Source of the DNA: JAVBUY01 sp031552735
GTDB taxonomy: Bacteria; Bacillota; Clostridia; Christensenellales; Aristaeellaceae
Assembly (NCBI GenBank): GCA_031552735.1
Contig: JAVBMF010000001.1
Span: forward strand, 19,658-83,657
Reading direction: 5' to 3'
Length of the DNA: 64,000 nt
Shown here one piece after another: positions 1 through 7,442 of this stretch (position 1 is its first letter; each line of letters begins with the position of its first letter). Under the pieces are notes generated by a model. That model was given only the letters and a program-made list of their open reading frames with translations, did no database searches and had not been told where the DNA came from. Position numbers and translations under genes: made by a program.

Positions 1-1991
1 ACTTCGCTGTAGCGATAGCCCTTGGGCGTCAGCTTGCTGGCCAGCATGGGCATGCCGCGCACCTTGATGGCCTGCTTGTCAATGTCCAGCCACACCAGCC
101 CTTTGGGCTGCTTGAACTTGGGCTTGCTGCGATCCTTGTACGCGGCCTGAAAGAACGCAGTGGCCAGCCCGGCGGGCAGATCGCCGCCTGTGGAGCCGGA
201 ATAGATCTTGTGGCTGTTGTCGGTCTTGTCAAAGCCCATCCACACCGTGGCGACCAAGTCCGGCGTGTATGCGGCGATCCACACGTCGCGGTTGCCGCCG
301 CCGGTCATCGAGTTGGTGCCGGTCTTGGCGGCGATGTCCTGCCCGGTGGCGCGCAGTTTGGCAGCGGTGCCGTAGCTGGCCACACTCTCCAGCATCGAAG
401 TAACCAAAAACGCGTTCTGCGCGCTGGTGACGCGGCTGCCCTCGTCCTGATGCTCGTAGAGCACTTTGCCGTTGCTGTCCACAATCTTGCTGATAAGGTG
501 CGGCGCGTGGTATGTGCCGCCATTGGCGAATATCGCATAGCCCGCCGCCAGCTCGGTGGGCGTCACGCCGTGCGTCAGCGCGCCTAACGCGATGGCCAAG
601 TTCTGGTCGCGCGCGTCCAGCTTGATGCCGACTTTCTCCAGAAACGCGCGGGAATTATCAATGCCCACCTCGCGCAGCAGGCGCACGGCGGCGGTATTGA
701 GCGAATTGGTCAGCGCGGTGCGCAGCGTCACCCGGCCATAGTACACGTTGCCCGCGTTCTTGGGCTTGTAGCCATTGAAGTTGCCCAGCTCGTCCAGCAC
801 CACCGACGCGGTGGCAAAGCCCTTGTCAATGGCCGGGCCATAGACTGCCAGCGGCTTGATCGCCGAACCGGGCGAGCGACGCGCGTCGGTGGCGCGGTTT
901 AAGCCGCGCCGCGCCACATAGCTGCGCCCGCCAACCAACGCGCGGATCGCGCCGGTGGCGGTATCCAGCACCGAGAAAGCGCTCTGTGCCTGCACACCGT
1001 CGCGTGCGTTGGCCGGAAAACGTTTTTTCTCCGTGTACAGCTTGTCGGCGATATTTTGCAGGCGCGTGTCCATGGTGGTGTAGATGCTGTGCCCGCTGCC
1101 CAGCACCTCCTCGGCGGTGATGCCCAGCAGTTGCTCGGCCTCGGAAAGCGCCTCGTCCACCACCCAGCCATAGCGGATGGGCTGCTCCTCTTTCACGCGC
1201 ACGAACAGTGTGGCATCCTTGGCGGCGTCGGCATCCTCGGGCGTCACCATGCCCTCTTGGCGCATGGTATCCAGAATGTAGCTGCGGCGTTCGGCGTTGT
1301 TCTTGGGGTTGGTGTGCGGGGCATAGGCGGACGGCGCCTTGATGGTGGCGGCCAGCGAGGCGGCCTGCACAAGCGACAAATCCTCCACATCGACACCGAA
1401 ATAGGTCTGCGCCGCCGCCTGAATGCCGTACGCGCCGTTGCCGAAGTTAATGAAGTTCAAATACATCTCCAGAATCTGATCCTTGGTAAAGTCCTGCTCC
1501 AGCCGCACGGCGAGGTACGCTTCCTGTATCTTGCGCGCCCAAGCTTTTTCGGCGGTCAGGTGCGACAGTTTGATCAGCTGCTGGGTGATGGTGGATGCGC
1601 CCTCGCGATAGGAGCGTGTGCGGATATCGGTGATCAGCGCGCCGATGATGCGCACGATGTCCACGCCCGGGTGCTCGTAGAAGCGCAAGTCCTCGGCGGC
1701 CAAAAACGCCTGACGCACATGCACCGGCACGCGCGCCAACGGGATGACCGTGCGGTTCTCTACCGCCTGCACGGTGGTGATGAGCGCGCCATCATTATCG
1801 TAGAGCATCGTGGTCTGCTGCAAATTGGTCAATTTTTCCGGGTCGATGGCGTGCCAGTTGGCGACATCCAACGCGAAGTAGCCCCAGACGCCCACGCCAA
1901 TCATCAGCACGAGCATGCCCAGCGCGATGTATCCCAGCACGCGCCATACGCGATGCGGCTTTTTGACCTTTTCTTCGTGTTGTTCGCTCAT
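1..1991 (-). CDS. Class A penicillin-binding protein (PBP1A type), C-terminus cut by window edge
   Basis: Bifunctional peptidoglycan glycosyltransferase/transpeptidase acting outside the membrane. About 663 residues are visible. A short cytoplasmic basic stretch and one membrane segment (roughly residues 19-40) precede a GT51 domain with the EDLRFYEHPG and GASTITQQLIK motifs. The transpeptidase domain has SAIK (active Ser near residue 376), SLN, and KTGT near residue 556. The start is ATG at 1991 behind GAGGAGG. No stop is reached before base 1, so the protein continues beyond the window. It is transcribed divergently from the FtsH-like gene. The family is certain; which paralogue (ponA or another) cannot be decided without the rest of the chromosome. 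Confidence 0.95.
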   Translation of the reverse strand, partial: MSEQHEEKVKKPHRVWRVLGYIALGMLVLMIGVGVWGYFALDVANWHAIDPEKLTNLQQTTMLYDNDGALITTVQAVENRTVIPLARVPVHVRQAFLAAEDLRFYEHPGVDIVRIIGALITDIRTRSYREGASTITQQLIKLSHLTAEKAWARKIQEAYLAVRLEQDFTKDQILEMYLNFINFGNGAYGIQAAAQTYFGVDVEDLSLVQAASLAATIKAPSAYAPHTNPKNNAERRSYILDTMRQEGMVTPEDADAAKDATLFVRVKEEQPIRYGWVVDEALSEAEQLLGITAEEVLGSGHSIYTTMDTRLQNIADKLYTEKKRFPANARDGVQAQSAFSVLDTATGAIRALVGGRSYVARRGLNRATDARRSPGSAIKPLAVYGPAIDKGFATASVVLDELGNFNGYKPKNAGNVYYGRVTLRTALTNSLNTAAVRLLREVGIDNSRAFLEKVGIKLDARDQNLAIALGALTHGVTPTELAAGYAIFANGGTYHAPHLISKIVDSNGKVLYEHQDEGSRVTSAQNAFLVTSMLESVASYGTAAKLRATGQDIAAKTGTNSMTGGGNRDVWIAAYTPDLVATVWMGFDKTDNSHKIYSGSTGGDLPAGLATAFFQAAYKDRSKPKFKQPKGLVWLDIDKQAIKVRGMPMLASKLTPKGYRYSE

Positions 1992-2080
1992 GTCGCGCGC
2001 GACCTCCTCTACAATCGTGCGCATAGTGTGTCCGCGCGAACAACGAAACACGCACTGGCAGCAAAGACAGGTTTTGGTCA

Positions 2081-2109
2081 TGGACACGCGGCGGCGATGA
2101 CGGTATACT
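2081..2109 (+). promoter_or_regulatory. Candidate promoter of the ftsH-like gene
   Basis: TGGACA, 17 bp, TATACT, placed about 45 bp before the start codon. The -35 is one mismatch from consensus. Inferred by eye only. Confidence 0.45.
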
Positions 2110-2152
2110 GATCGCACATATTTCATTATATTTTTATATCGAGGTGGAAGCC

Positions 2153-3853
2153 GTGACCAGAGCTGGGAAATGGAAACTGGGCGTGCGCGTCCTGCTGGGC
2201 GCGGCGATGCTGATTGCCGCCGCCGTGATCTCGCTTAGGCCGCCGGTGCGCGTGCCGTACGTCGAGTTTTCACGGATGCTGCGCGGCGGGGAGATCGCCA
2301 GTGTGGCGCTGGGCGAAGGCGCGATGATGCGTGTGACCACGACTGGCGGCGCGGAGTTTTCCACCGAGAATCCGCGCAAAGAGAACTACAAGGAAACGCT
2401 GCTCGAACAGGGGGTAGAGGTGACCGAACCGGGCGCAAACCCAGCGGGCGCGCTGGTTGCCGGGGTGCTGATTGGCGGTGTGCTGTGGCTGATGTTGCGC
2501 CAGCAGGGCAAGGGCATGGCGCGCAAGATTGGCGGCATGGAAGCCGAGGCGGCGGTGCCCACCATCACGTTTGATGATGTCGCGGCGAATGAGGAAGCGC
2601 GCCGCAGCCTGCGCGGGTTGGTCGATTTTATCAAAAATCCGACAAAGTACGCGGCGTATGGCGCGCGCATTCCGCACGGCGTGCTGCTGTATGGCCCGCC
2701 GGGTACCGGCAAGACCATGATGGCGCGCGCGCTGGCCGGGGAGGCCGGGGTGCCCTTCTACGCGGTCAGCGGATCGGACTTTGTGCAGATGTATGTCGGC
2801 GTGGGCGCCAGCCGCGTGCGCGATCTGTTCAAGAAGGCGCACAAGGCCGAGCGCGCGGTGATCTTCATCGACGAGATCGATGCGCTGGGCAAGAAGCGCG
2901 AGAGCCAGAACGATGAGCGCGAGCAGACGCTCAACGCGCTGCTGACCGAGATGAGCGGTTTTTCGGCCAACGAGGGCGTGGTGGTGCTGGCCGCCACCAA
3001 CCGTCTGGACACGCTGGACGCGGCGCTGCTGCGGCCCGGGCGGTTTGACCGGCAGTTGGAGATCGGCCTGCCGGGGCGAAAGGAGCGGCTGCAAATCCTG
3101 ACGCTGCATGCCGGGAACAAACCGATGGCCGACGACGTGGACTTAGAGAAGGTCGCCGCCGACACGGTATATTTTTCCGGCGCGATGCTGGAAAGCATGC
3201 TCAACGAGGCGGCGATTCGTGCGGCGCAGCATGGCGGCGAGGCGATCACCGCCAAGGACATCGCCGACGCGATGCAGACCGTGCTGGTCGGCGAGGAGAA
3301 GGCCGAGCGCGGGGATGTATCGCTGCACGAAAAGCGGGTGACCGCCGTGCACGAGGCCGCGCATGCGCTGATCACGCTACGCAGGCTGCCCGATTGCCGA
3401 CTGGCGCAGGTGTCCATCATTCCATCAACCAAGGGTGCGGCAGGCTACAGCATGGCCATCCAGCCCGATCGCATGTTTTTAAGCCGCCGCGAGCTGGAGG
3501 CGCACATCGCCGTCGCGCTGGCCGGGCGCGCCGCCGAGCAGCTCACCTTTGGCGAGGATCGCGTGACCACCGGCGCGTCCAACGACCTGCAAAAAGCCAC
3601 CGAGCTGATGAGCCGCATGTGTTTGGAGTGGGGCATGGACGACGCGATGGGGCCGATGGCGCGCGGTGCGCTGGCACAGGTGTCGCCCATCGGACAAAGC
3701 GAAATCGCCACCATGCAGGCGCGGCTGGCAGCGATCTATCAGCAGGTATTGGCGGAGCTGGAAAGAGAAAACGACACGCTGGTGCGCATCGCCGACGCGC
3801 TGGAGCAGCAGGAGATGCTGACCGGCGAGCAGGTGCTGGCCATCGCGGGGTAA
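2153..3853 (+). CDS. ftsH: FtsH-family ATP-dependent zinc metalloprotease (short form)
   Basis: Membrane-anchored AAA protease degrading unfolded or regulatory membrane and cytosolic proteins. The N-terminal membrane segment (about residues 10-26) is followed by a short extracytoplasmic part and a second membrane segment (about 97-118). The AAA module has Walker A GPPGTGKT (181-188), pore loop FVQM, Walker B IFIDEIDA and the second region of homology (ATNRLDTLD..RPGRFDRQ). The zinc site is HEAAH (400-404), with the third ligand Asp in the NDLQKAT stretch. At 566 aa it is shorter than the usual 600-650 and has almost no C-terminal tail. Start: GTG 2153, because GAGGTGG sits 6 bases before it; the in-frame GTG at 2144 has no ribosome binding site. 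The pore loop has Gln where FVEM is usual, and the zinc motif has Ala for Gly. It stands alone, not beside tilS/hpt, so it may be a second FtsH. Confidence 0.93.
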   Translation: MTRAGKWKLGVRVLLGAAMLIAAAVISLRPPVRVPYVEFSRMLRGGEIASVALGEGAMMRVTTTGGAEFSTENPRKENYKETLLEQGVEVTEPGANPAGALVAGVLIGGVLWLMLRQQGKGMARKIGGMEAEAAVPTITFDDVAANEEARRSLRGLVDFIKNPTKYAAYGARIPHGVLLYGPPGTGKTMMARALAGEAGVPFYAVSGSDFVQMYVGVGASRVRDLFKKAHKAERAVIFIDEIDALGKKRESQNDEREQTLNALLTEMSGFSANEGVVVLAATNRLDTLDAALLRPGRFDRQLEIGLPGRKERLQILTLHAGNKPMADDVDLEKVAADTVYFSGAMLESMLNEAAIRAAQHGGEAITAKDIADAMQTVLVGEEKAERGDVSLHEKRVTAVHEAAHALITLRRLPDCRLAQVSIIPSTKGAAGYSMAIQPDRMFLSRRELEAHIAVALAGRAAEQLTFGEDRVTTGASNDLQKATELMSRMCLEWGMDDAMGPMARGALAQVSPIGQSEIATMQARLAAIYQQVLAELERENDTLVRIADALEQQEMLTGEQVLAIAG

Positions 3854-3870
3854 TCGGGAGCAACAGAAAA

Positions 3871-3899
3871 GACCGCCTGAAAGCATAGGGCGGCTTTTT
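3871..3899 (+). terminator. Rho-independent terminator after ftsH
   Basis: CCGCC/GGCGG stem with an 11-base loop followed by CTTTTTG, 20 bases after the ftsH stop. Confidence 0.7.
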
Positions 3900-3912
3900 G
3901 TGTTGGATGCTG

Positions 3913-3940
3913 TTGACATACACACCATGTTTTGTTACAT
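3913..3940 (+). promoter_or_regulatory. Candidate promoter for the Pro/Thr-rich secreted protein
   Basis: Perfect TTGACA, 16 bp, TTACAT, directly after the ftsH terminator and about 80 bp before the next start codon. The -10 is weak. Confidence 0.45.
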
Positions 3941-4020
3941 TTGAAATGATATGGATTTTCGATTCGTCTATGGTGATGGTTGAAACGCCCACGCAGTGGT
4001 CATAAAACGGAGGCCTGTCT

Positions 4021-4350
4021 ATGCACAAGCGGATCATCACAATCCTTCTCATCGTGAGCATGCTGTTGGTCATGGTGGCTGACCTGGCGCTGGCGACCCA
4101 TTCGTCTGACGCGACAGCGACGGTGGCTGCGGCGCAAACACCCAGGCCAACGAAAACACCGAAACCAACCAGAGCACCCAAGTGCACGAGGACCCCAAGA
4201 CCGACCTCGACGCCGATGCCTACGCTCGTGCCGATATTCTGGGAGGACGGCACAAGGGTGCCCATGCCGGAGGATATCGTCTCCGTCGAGGAATCACGAG
4301 AAGAAGTACCCAAGATCATGTCCAAGCGCTTGCTGCCGCGCTCAAGCTAG
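4021..4350 (+). CDS. Small secreted protein with Pro/Thr-rich linker, probably the 5' part of a frameshifted gene
   Basis: 109 aa starting at ATG behind ACGGAGG. Residues 1-26 form a signal peptide (basic start, hydrophobic core, ending LALATHSS). Residues about 38-70 are a TPRPTKTPKPT-like linker rich in Thr, Pro and Lys, typical of surface proteins with an extended stalk. The following short acidic stretch looks coding, but the last 15 residues are basic and unremarkable, and the frame then closes. A good coding frame continues in another phase just downstream (4377-4694). The simplest reading is one secreted protein of about 220 aa broken by a frameshift near 4310-4340; two adjacent genes is the alternative. 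Function unknown. Confidence 0.6.
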   Translation: MHKRIITILLIVSMLLVMVADLALATHSSDATATVAAAQTPRPTKTPKPTRAPKCTRTPRPTSTPMPTLVPIFWEDGTRVPMPEDIVSVEESREEVPKIMSKRLLPRSS

Positions 4351-4376
4351 CTCTTCCGGAATTTGAGGAGGAGCTT

Positions 4377-4694
4377 GTGCCGTGGACAGCGGTAAGGGAT
4401 CGATTGCTGGCGGAAACCCCTGCCGAGGACGCGGGGTGGACCATTGTGGATGGCCAGAGCGTAAGGATCGAGGAGGACCGGTTCAGAGCCTACCTGGAGA
4501 TGCTGGGCGGAACGGGATATGGGTTTAGCGAAACGGGCTTTCACATTGACTATCCGAAGTCGTTTGTTCGACATAGAGCGACCCGGGTTTCCGTTGCCCA
4601 GATCAAAAACGATTGGAAGGGGATAGAGCTTTTTTCCTGCTTGACGCTGATCCAGAAGAGCAGAGATCTTTTGCAAAGTGCCCGAGAAATATAA
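4377..4694 (+). CDS. Hypothetical protein or 3' part of the frameshifted secreted protein
   Basis: 105 aa if started at GTG 4377, which has GAGGAGG 5-6 bases upstream. The same frame is open and protein-like for some 15 codons before this (a stretch ending LALPEFEEEL), which suggests continuity with the preceding secreted protein in another phase. The chain contains a GWTIVDGQSVRIEEDRF stretch and a central aromatic patch, with no motif I recognise. It ends just before a strong bidirectional terminator. If the frameshift is real in the genome this is a pseudogene; a sequencing indel would give an intact secreted protein with a C-terminal domain. Confidence 0.5.
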   Translation: MPWTAVRDRLLAETPAEDAGWTIVDGQSVRIEEDRFRAYLEMLGGTGYGFSETGFHIDYPKSFVRHRATRVSVAQIKNDWKGIELFSCLTLIQKSRDLLQSAREI

Positions 4695-4710
4695 GACACC
4701 GATATACAAA

Positions 4711-4748
4711 GATTCCTCGCTGACATACCGCAGCGAGGAATCTATTTT
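4711..4748. terminator. Bidirectional terminator between convergent genes
   Basis: A perfect 12-bp stem GATTCCTCGCTG/CAGCGAGGAATC with an 8-base loop. On the + strand it is followed by TATTTTTT. The deacetylase on the - strand stops inside the right arm. Confidence 0.85.
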
Positions 4749-5476
4749 TTTAGCAGCCGTGTCACATTAGCCGGTTTTGGCGCTAACCCGATGTTGACAC
4801 TGGGGATGCTGTGAAAGTCCGGCGTGAGGATATCGAAGGAATAGCCGCGGCTTTTGTAGTTAGCCACCAGCAGCGGCAGCGTGGCGATGGTGTGCGGTTT
4901 GCCGTCGTGCATCAGCAGCACGATCTCGTCTCGGCTGCCGCCCGATGCCAGCGCGATCTCCACCATGCGCTGCGGGTTGCTGGCGTCGCCGGCGATGGCG
5001 TCGTTGTTCAGCGCGTTCCAGTCCACCCAGGTCATGCGCAGCGAGTCGCTGACCCAGCGTTTCAGCGACGGCGTCGCCCACGTGGAGCCATACGGAAAGC
5101 GGAATAAGTGAATCGGATACGGCTCGCCCAGCGCGTCGTCCAGCGCGCGCTGGAAGTTCTGCGCGTCGCGCAGGAAGCTGCGCTTGTCACCCAGTTGCGT
5201 GGTGCGGTGCTCATACGAGTGGCTGGCCATCGCCATGCCCGCGTCGCGAATCAGCCGCGCGCCTTCCGGGCGGCGCTCGATATACCGGCCCACCATGAAA
5301 AACGTGCCCGGGACATTCAGCGATTGCAGCATGGCAATCAGTGCCGGGGTCAGCTCGGTGGGTGCGTCGTCAAAGGTGAGGTAGACCACCTTGCGCGGCG
5401 GCGCGGTGGGTTCGGCCGCCAGCGCGGCAGGGCAGGCCAAACAAAACAGCAGCAGCCATGCCAGCACCTTGCGCAC
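4742..5476 (-). CDS. Secreted polysaccharide deacetylase (NodB domain)
   Basis: Carbohydrate esterase family 4 enzyme, probably removing acetyl groups from peptidoglycan or a related N-acetylated glycan outside the cell. 244 aa. The signal peptide covers about residues 1-20 (KVLAWLLLFCLACPAALAA). NodB motifs: TFDDAPTE (catalytic Asp and metal Asp), HSYEH (metal His pair), RFPYG, and a late LLMHDG containing the final catalytic His. Start: GTG 5476 because GGGAGGGG lies 5-6 bases upstream; an in-frame ATG 45 bases earlier has no ribosome binding site and would bury the signal peptide. It faces a terminator shared with the convergent small ORF. Substrate not determinable; a sporulation-type (PdaA/PdaB) role is possible. 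Confidence 0.92.
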   Translation of the reverse strand: MRKVLAWLLLFCLACPAALAAEPTAPPRKVVYLTFDDAPTELTPALIAMLQSLNVPGTFFMVGRYIERRPEGARLIRDAGMAMASHSYEHRTTQLGDKRSFLRDAQNFQRALDDALGEPYPIHLFRFPYGSTWATPSLKRWVSDSLRMTWVDWNALNNDAIAGDASNPQRMVEIALASGGSRDEIVLLMHDGKPHTIATLPLLVANYKSRGYSFDILTPDFHSIPSVNIGLAPKPANVTRLLKK

Positions 5477-5506
5477 GCCGATCCCCTCCCTCTGCGTTTG
5501 TCCAAC

Positions 5507-5535
5507 AGTATACCCACACACACGCCATTATGCAA
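5507..5535 (-). promoter_or_regulatory. Candidate promoter of the polysaccharide deacetylase
   Basis: On the - strand: TTGCAT, 17 bp, TATACT, about 30 bases before the deacetylase start. Confidence 0.6.
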
Positions 5536-5540
5536 CTTGA

Positions 5541-5702
5541 TACTCGTCCACATTTGATTTCTCGCATATCTCGCGGATCTTTTTCCGGTTGGTGTTGTCG
5601 TGCTTCAGTCGCCGTAGCTGCTGGCTACGCCTCCTTCAGGCTCCTTGCCAATCGAAAAAATCTCCCGCGATCTATTTCGAGAAATCAAATGCGGACGAGT
5701 AT
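5541..5702. repeat. Long imperfect inverted repeat (MITE- or REP-like), upstream of spoIIAA
   Basis: The outer 24-25 bases are inverted with one mismatch (ATACTCGTCCACATTTGATT... at 5540-5565 against its complement at 5678-5702). The next 30 bases pair imperfectly (CGCGGATCTTTTTCCGGTTGG against CCAATCGAAAAAATCTCCCGCG). The centre has a local hairpin CGTAG/CTACG with flanks TGCTTCAGTC and CTCCTTCAGG. These flanks resemble those of the palindromic element at 42688-42744. No gene lies inside; the 5477-5833 gap holds this element plus promoters. Confidence 0.75.
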
Positions 5703-5768
5703 ATGCGCCGCTGAAAATTTCGTCGAACGATTCTCATCCGGATCGCATAAAACGCTATTTTTCGAGGG

Positions 5769-5794
5769 AGGATATAGGAGACATTATACGGAAA
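5769..5794 (+). promoter_or_regulatory. Possible sigma-H-type promoter of the spoIIA operon
   Basis: AGGATAT followed 14 bases later by GGAAA, about 40 bases before spoIIAA. It resembles the AGGAWWT / RGAAT pattern known for sigma-H control of spoIIA in Bacillus. One mismatch in the -10; inference only. Confidence 0.35.
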
Positions 5795-5833
5795 CACAGC
5801 AGACAACACGCATTGCGCCAAGGAGGAAAAAGC

Positions 5834-6142
5834 ATGCTGGAACACGCGCGACAACAGGATACGCTCACCGTGCGGCTCAAAGGGGAGCTGGATCATCATT
5901 CCGCCGAGCAGGTGCGCCGCGATCTGGACGCCCTGCTCGCCGATGAGCGCATCACGCATCTGGTGCTCGATCTGGATGGACTGACCTTTATGGATAGCTC
6001 AGGCATTGGCGTGCTGATCGGCCGCTATCGCACGCTGGCCAGGCGGCAAGGCACGTTGGCCGTGCGCAATATGAGCGCCAATGTGGCGCGCATTTTCCAG
6101 CTTTCCGGTTTGCATCAAATCATCCAAAGAAGTGGCCGCTAA
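5834..6142 (+). CDS. spoIIAA: Anti-sigma F factor antagonist SpoIIAA
   Basis: STAS-domain protein which, when unphosphorylated, binds SpoIIAB and frees sigma F in the forespore. 102 aa. The GELDHHSAEQ segment and the FMDSSGIGVLIGRY segment match the Bacillus protein closely. The phosphorylated serine is the first Ser after Asp in DSSG (residue 55). ATG 5834 is chosen because AGGAGG lies 7 bases before it; the open frame upstream runs through the inverted repeat and is not coding. First gene of a three-gene operon with spoIIAB and sigF. Confidence 0.97.
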   Translation: MLEHARQQDTLTVRLKGELDHHSAEQVRRDLDALLADERITHLVLDLDGLTFMDSSGIGVLIGRYRTLARRQGTLAVRNMSANVARIFQLSGLHQIIQRSGR

Positions 6143-6160
6143 GGCACGGGAGGAAGAAAC

Positions 6161-6598
6161 ATGAGCATTGTCAACGAGATGCGGCTGGCGTTTTCCAGCT
6201 ATGCGCAGAATGAGTCCTTTGCGCGTGTGGTGATCAGCGCGTTTGCCGTGCAGTTAAGCCCCACCATCGAGGAATTATCCGACATCAAGACCGCCGTCAG
6301 CGAGGCGGTGACCAACTGCATCGTGCACGGCTACGAGGGCACGCGCGGCACGGTGACGCTCAACGCCACCATCGACGACGCGTCGCTGCTGACCATCGAG
6401 GTCATTGATCAGGGCAAGGGCATCGCGGACTTAGCGCAGGCGATGCAGCCGTTCTACACCTCCCATCCCGAGCTGGAGCGGTCGGGCATGGGCTTTGCGG
6501 TGATGCAGACTTTCATGGACGCGCTGGAGGTCGAGTCTGTGCCGGGGCAGGGCACGCTGGTACGCATGCGCAAGCAGTTTGCGCCGCACACAAAATGA
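6161..6598 (+). CDS. spoIIAB: Anti-sigma F factor / serine kinase SpoIIAB
   Basis: GHKL-type kinase that holds sigma F inactive and phosphorylates SpoIIAA. 145 aa, the usual length. The N box is EAVTNCIVHGYE, the ATP-lid region has DQGKGI, and the ERSGMGF segment completes the nucleotide pocket. ATG 6161 is preceded by GGGAGGAAG. It lies 18 bases after spoIIAA, and its stop overlaps the sigF start (ATGA), so translation of regulator and sigma factor is coupled. Confidence 0.97.
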   Translation: MSIVNEMRLAFSSYAQNESFARVVISAFAVQLSPTIEELSDIKTAVSEAVTNCIVHGYEGTRGTVTLNATIDDASLLTIEVIDQGKGIADLAQAMQPFYTSHPELERSGMGFAVMQTFMDALEVESVPGQGTLVRMRKQFAPHTK

Positions 6599-7317
6599 GC
6601 GCCACCACGCAAACACACGAGCAGGCGATGGCGCTGATCGCGCGCGCACAGGCAGGCGACACCGGCGCGCTGGATGAGATGGTGCGCGCCAACCTGCGGC
6701 TGGTGCGCTCGGTGCTGATGCGCTTTTCCGGACGTGGCGCGGACATGGAGGAGCTGTATCAGCTCGGCTGCCTCGGGCTGGTCAAGGCGATTCGCAACTT
6801 CGACACGTCGTACGGCGTGCGGTTTTCCTCCTATGCGGTGCCGATGATCATGGGCGAGATGCGCCGTTTTCTGCGCGACGACGGCAGCCTGACCGTAGGG
6901 CGGCGGCTGAAGGAGCTGGCGAGCAAGGCGCTAGCGGAGGCCGACGCCCTGCGCGCGCGGCTGGGGCACGAGCCGACGCTGACCGAGCTTGCCGACGCGC
7001 TGGGCTGCGATCCGGCGGAGCTGGCGCAGGCGCTGGAGAGCGGCCGCGCGGTGCTGTCGCTAGACGCGCCGATCGGCGAGGATGAAGGCGCGACGCTGTC
7101 CGACGTGGTGGGCGCGCCACAGGCCGAGGCCAGCATCGACCGCATCCTGCTGCGGCAATTGCTGGAGCAGCTCCCCATCCCCGACCGGCGGCTGATCCTG
7201 CTGCGCTACTTTCGCGACCAGACGCAGGCCGAAACCGCGCGCATGCTGGGCATGACGCAGGTGCAGGTGTCGCGGCAGGAGGCGCGGATTCTAAAGCGCA
7301 TTCGAGAGGCGATGTAG
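6595..7317 (+). CDS. sigF: RNA polymerase sigma-F factor, forespore-specific
   Basis: First compartment-specific sporulation sigma factor, directing early forespore genes. 240 aa. Sigma region 2 contains the DMEELYQLGCLGLVKA core-binding motif and the FSSYAVPMIMGEMRRF helix. Region 3 follows around residues 115-145. Region 4 carries the helix-turn-helix around TQAETARMLGMTQVQVSRQE. It overlaps spoIIAB by 4 bases and is the last gene of the operon. Its presence shows the organism is, or descends from, an endospore former. Confidence 0.97.
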   Translation: MSATTQTHEQAMALIARAQAGDTGALDEMVRANLRLVRSVLMRFSGRGADMEELYQLGCLGLVKAIRNFDTSYGVRFSSYAVPMIMGEMRRFLRDDGSLTVGRRLKELASKALAEADALRARLGHEPTLTELADALGCDPAELAQALESGRAVLSLDAPIGEDEGATLSDVVGAPQAEASIDRILLRQLLEQLPIPDRRLILLRYFRDQTQAETARMLGMTQVQVSRQEARILKRIREAM

Positions 7318-7334
7318 CATGCTTGGACAAAACG

Positions 7335-7362
7335 CAAGCTGTGCTTTACTCGCTTGTTTTTT
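7335..7362 (+). terminator. Weak possible terminator after sigF
   Basis: A short CAAGC/GCTTG stem followed by TTTTTT about 15-40 bases after sigF. Only 5 bp of stem, so uncertain. Confidence 0.4.
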
Positions 7363-7442
7363 CCTAAAATTTGCAAGGAATGATCTTCCAAATGCGTTGT
7401 TATCATACAAAGGATATACTTCCTTGGAAGGGGCATTCTATC

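Noticed and set aside
5458..5946. 162-codon + strand frame through the inverted repeat
   Set aside because: It runs through the palindromic element and overlaps the spoIIAA start in another phase, and has no ribosome binding site.
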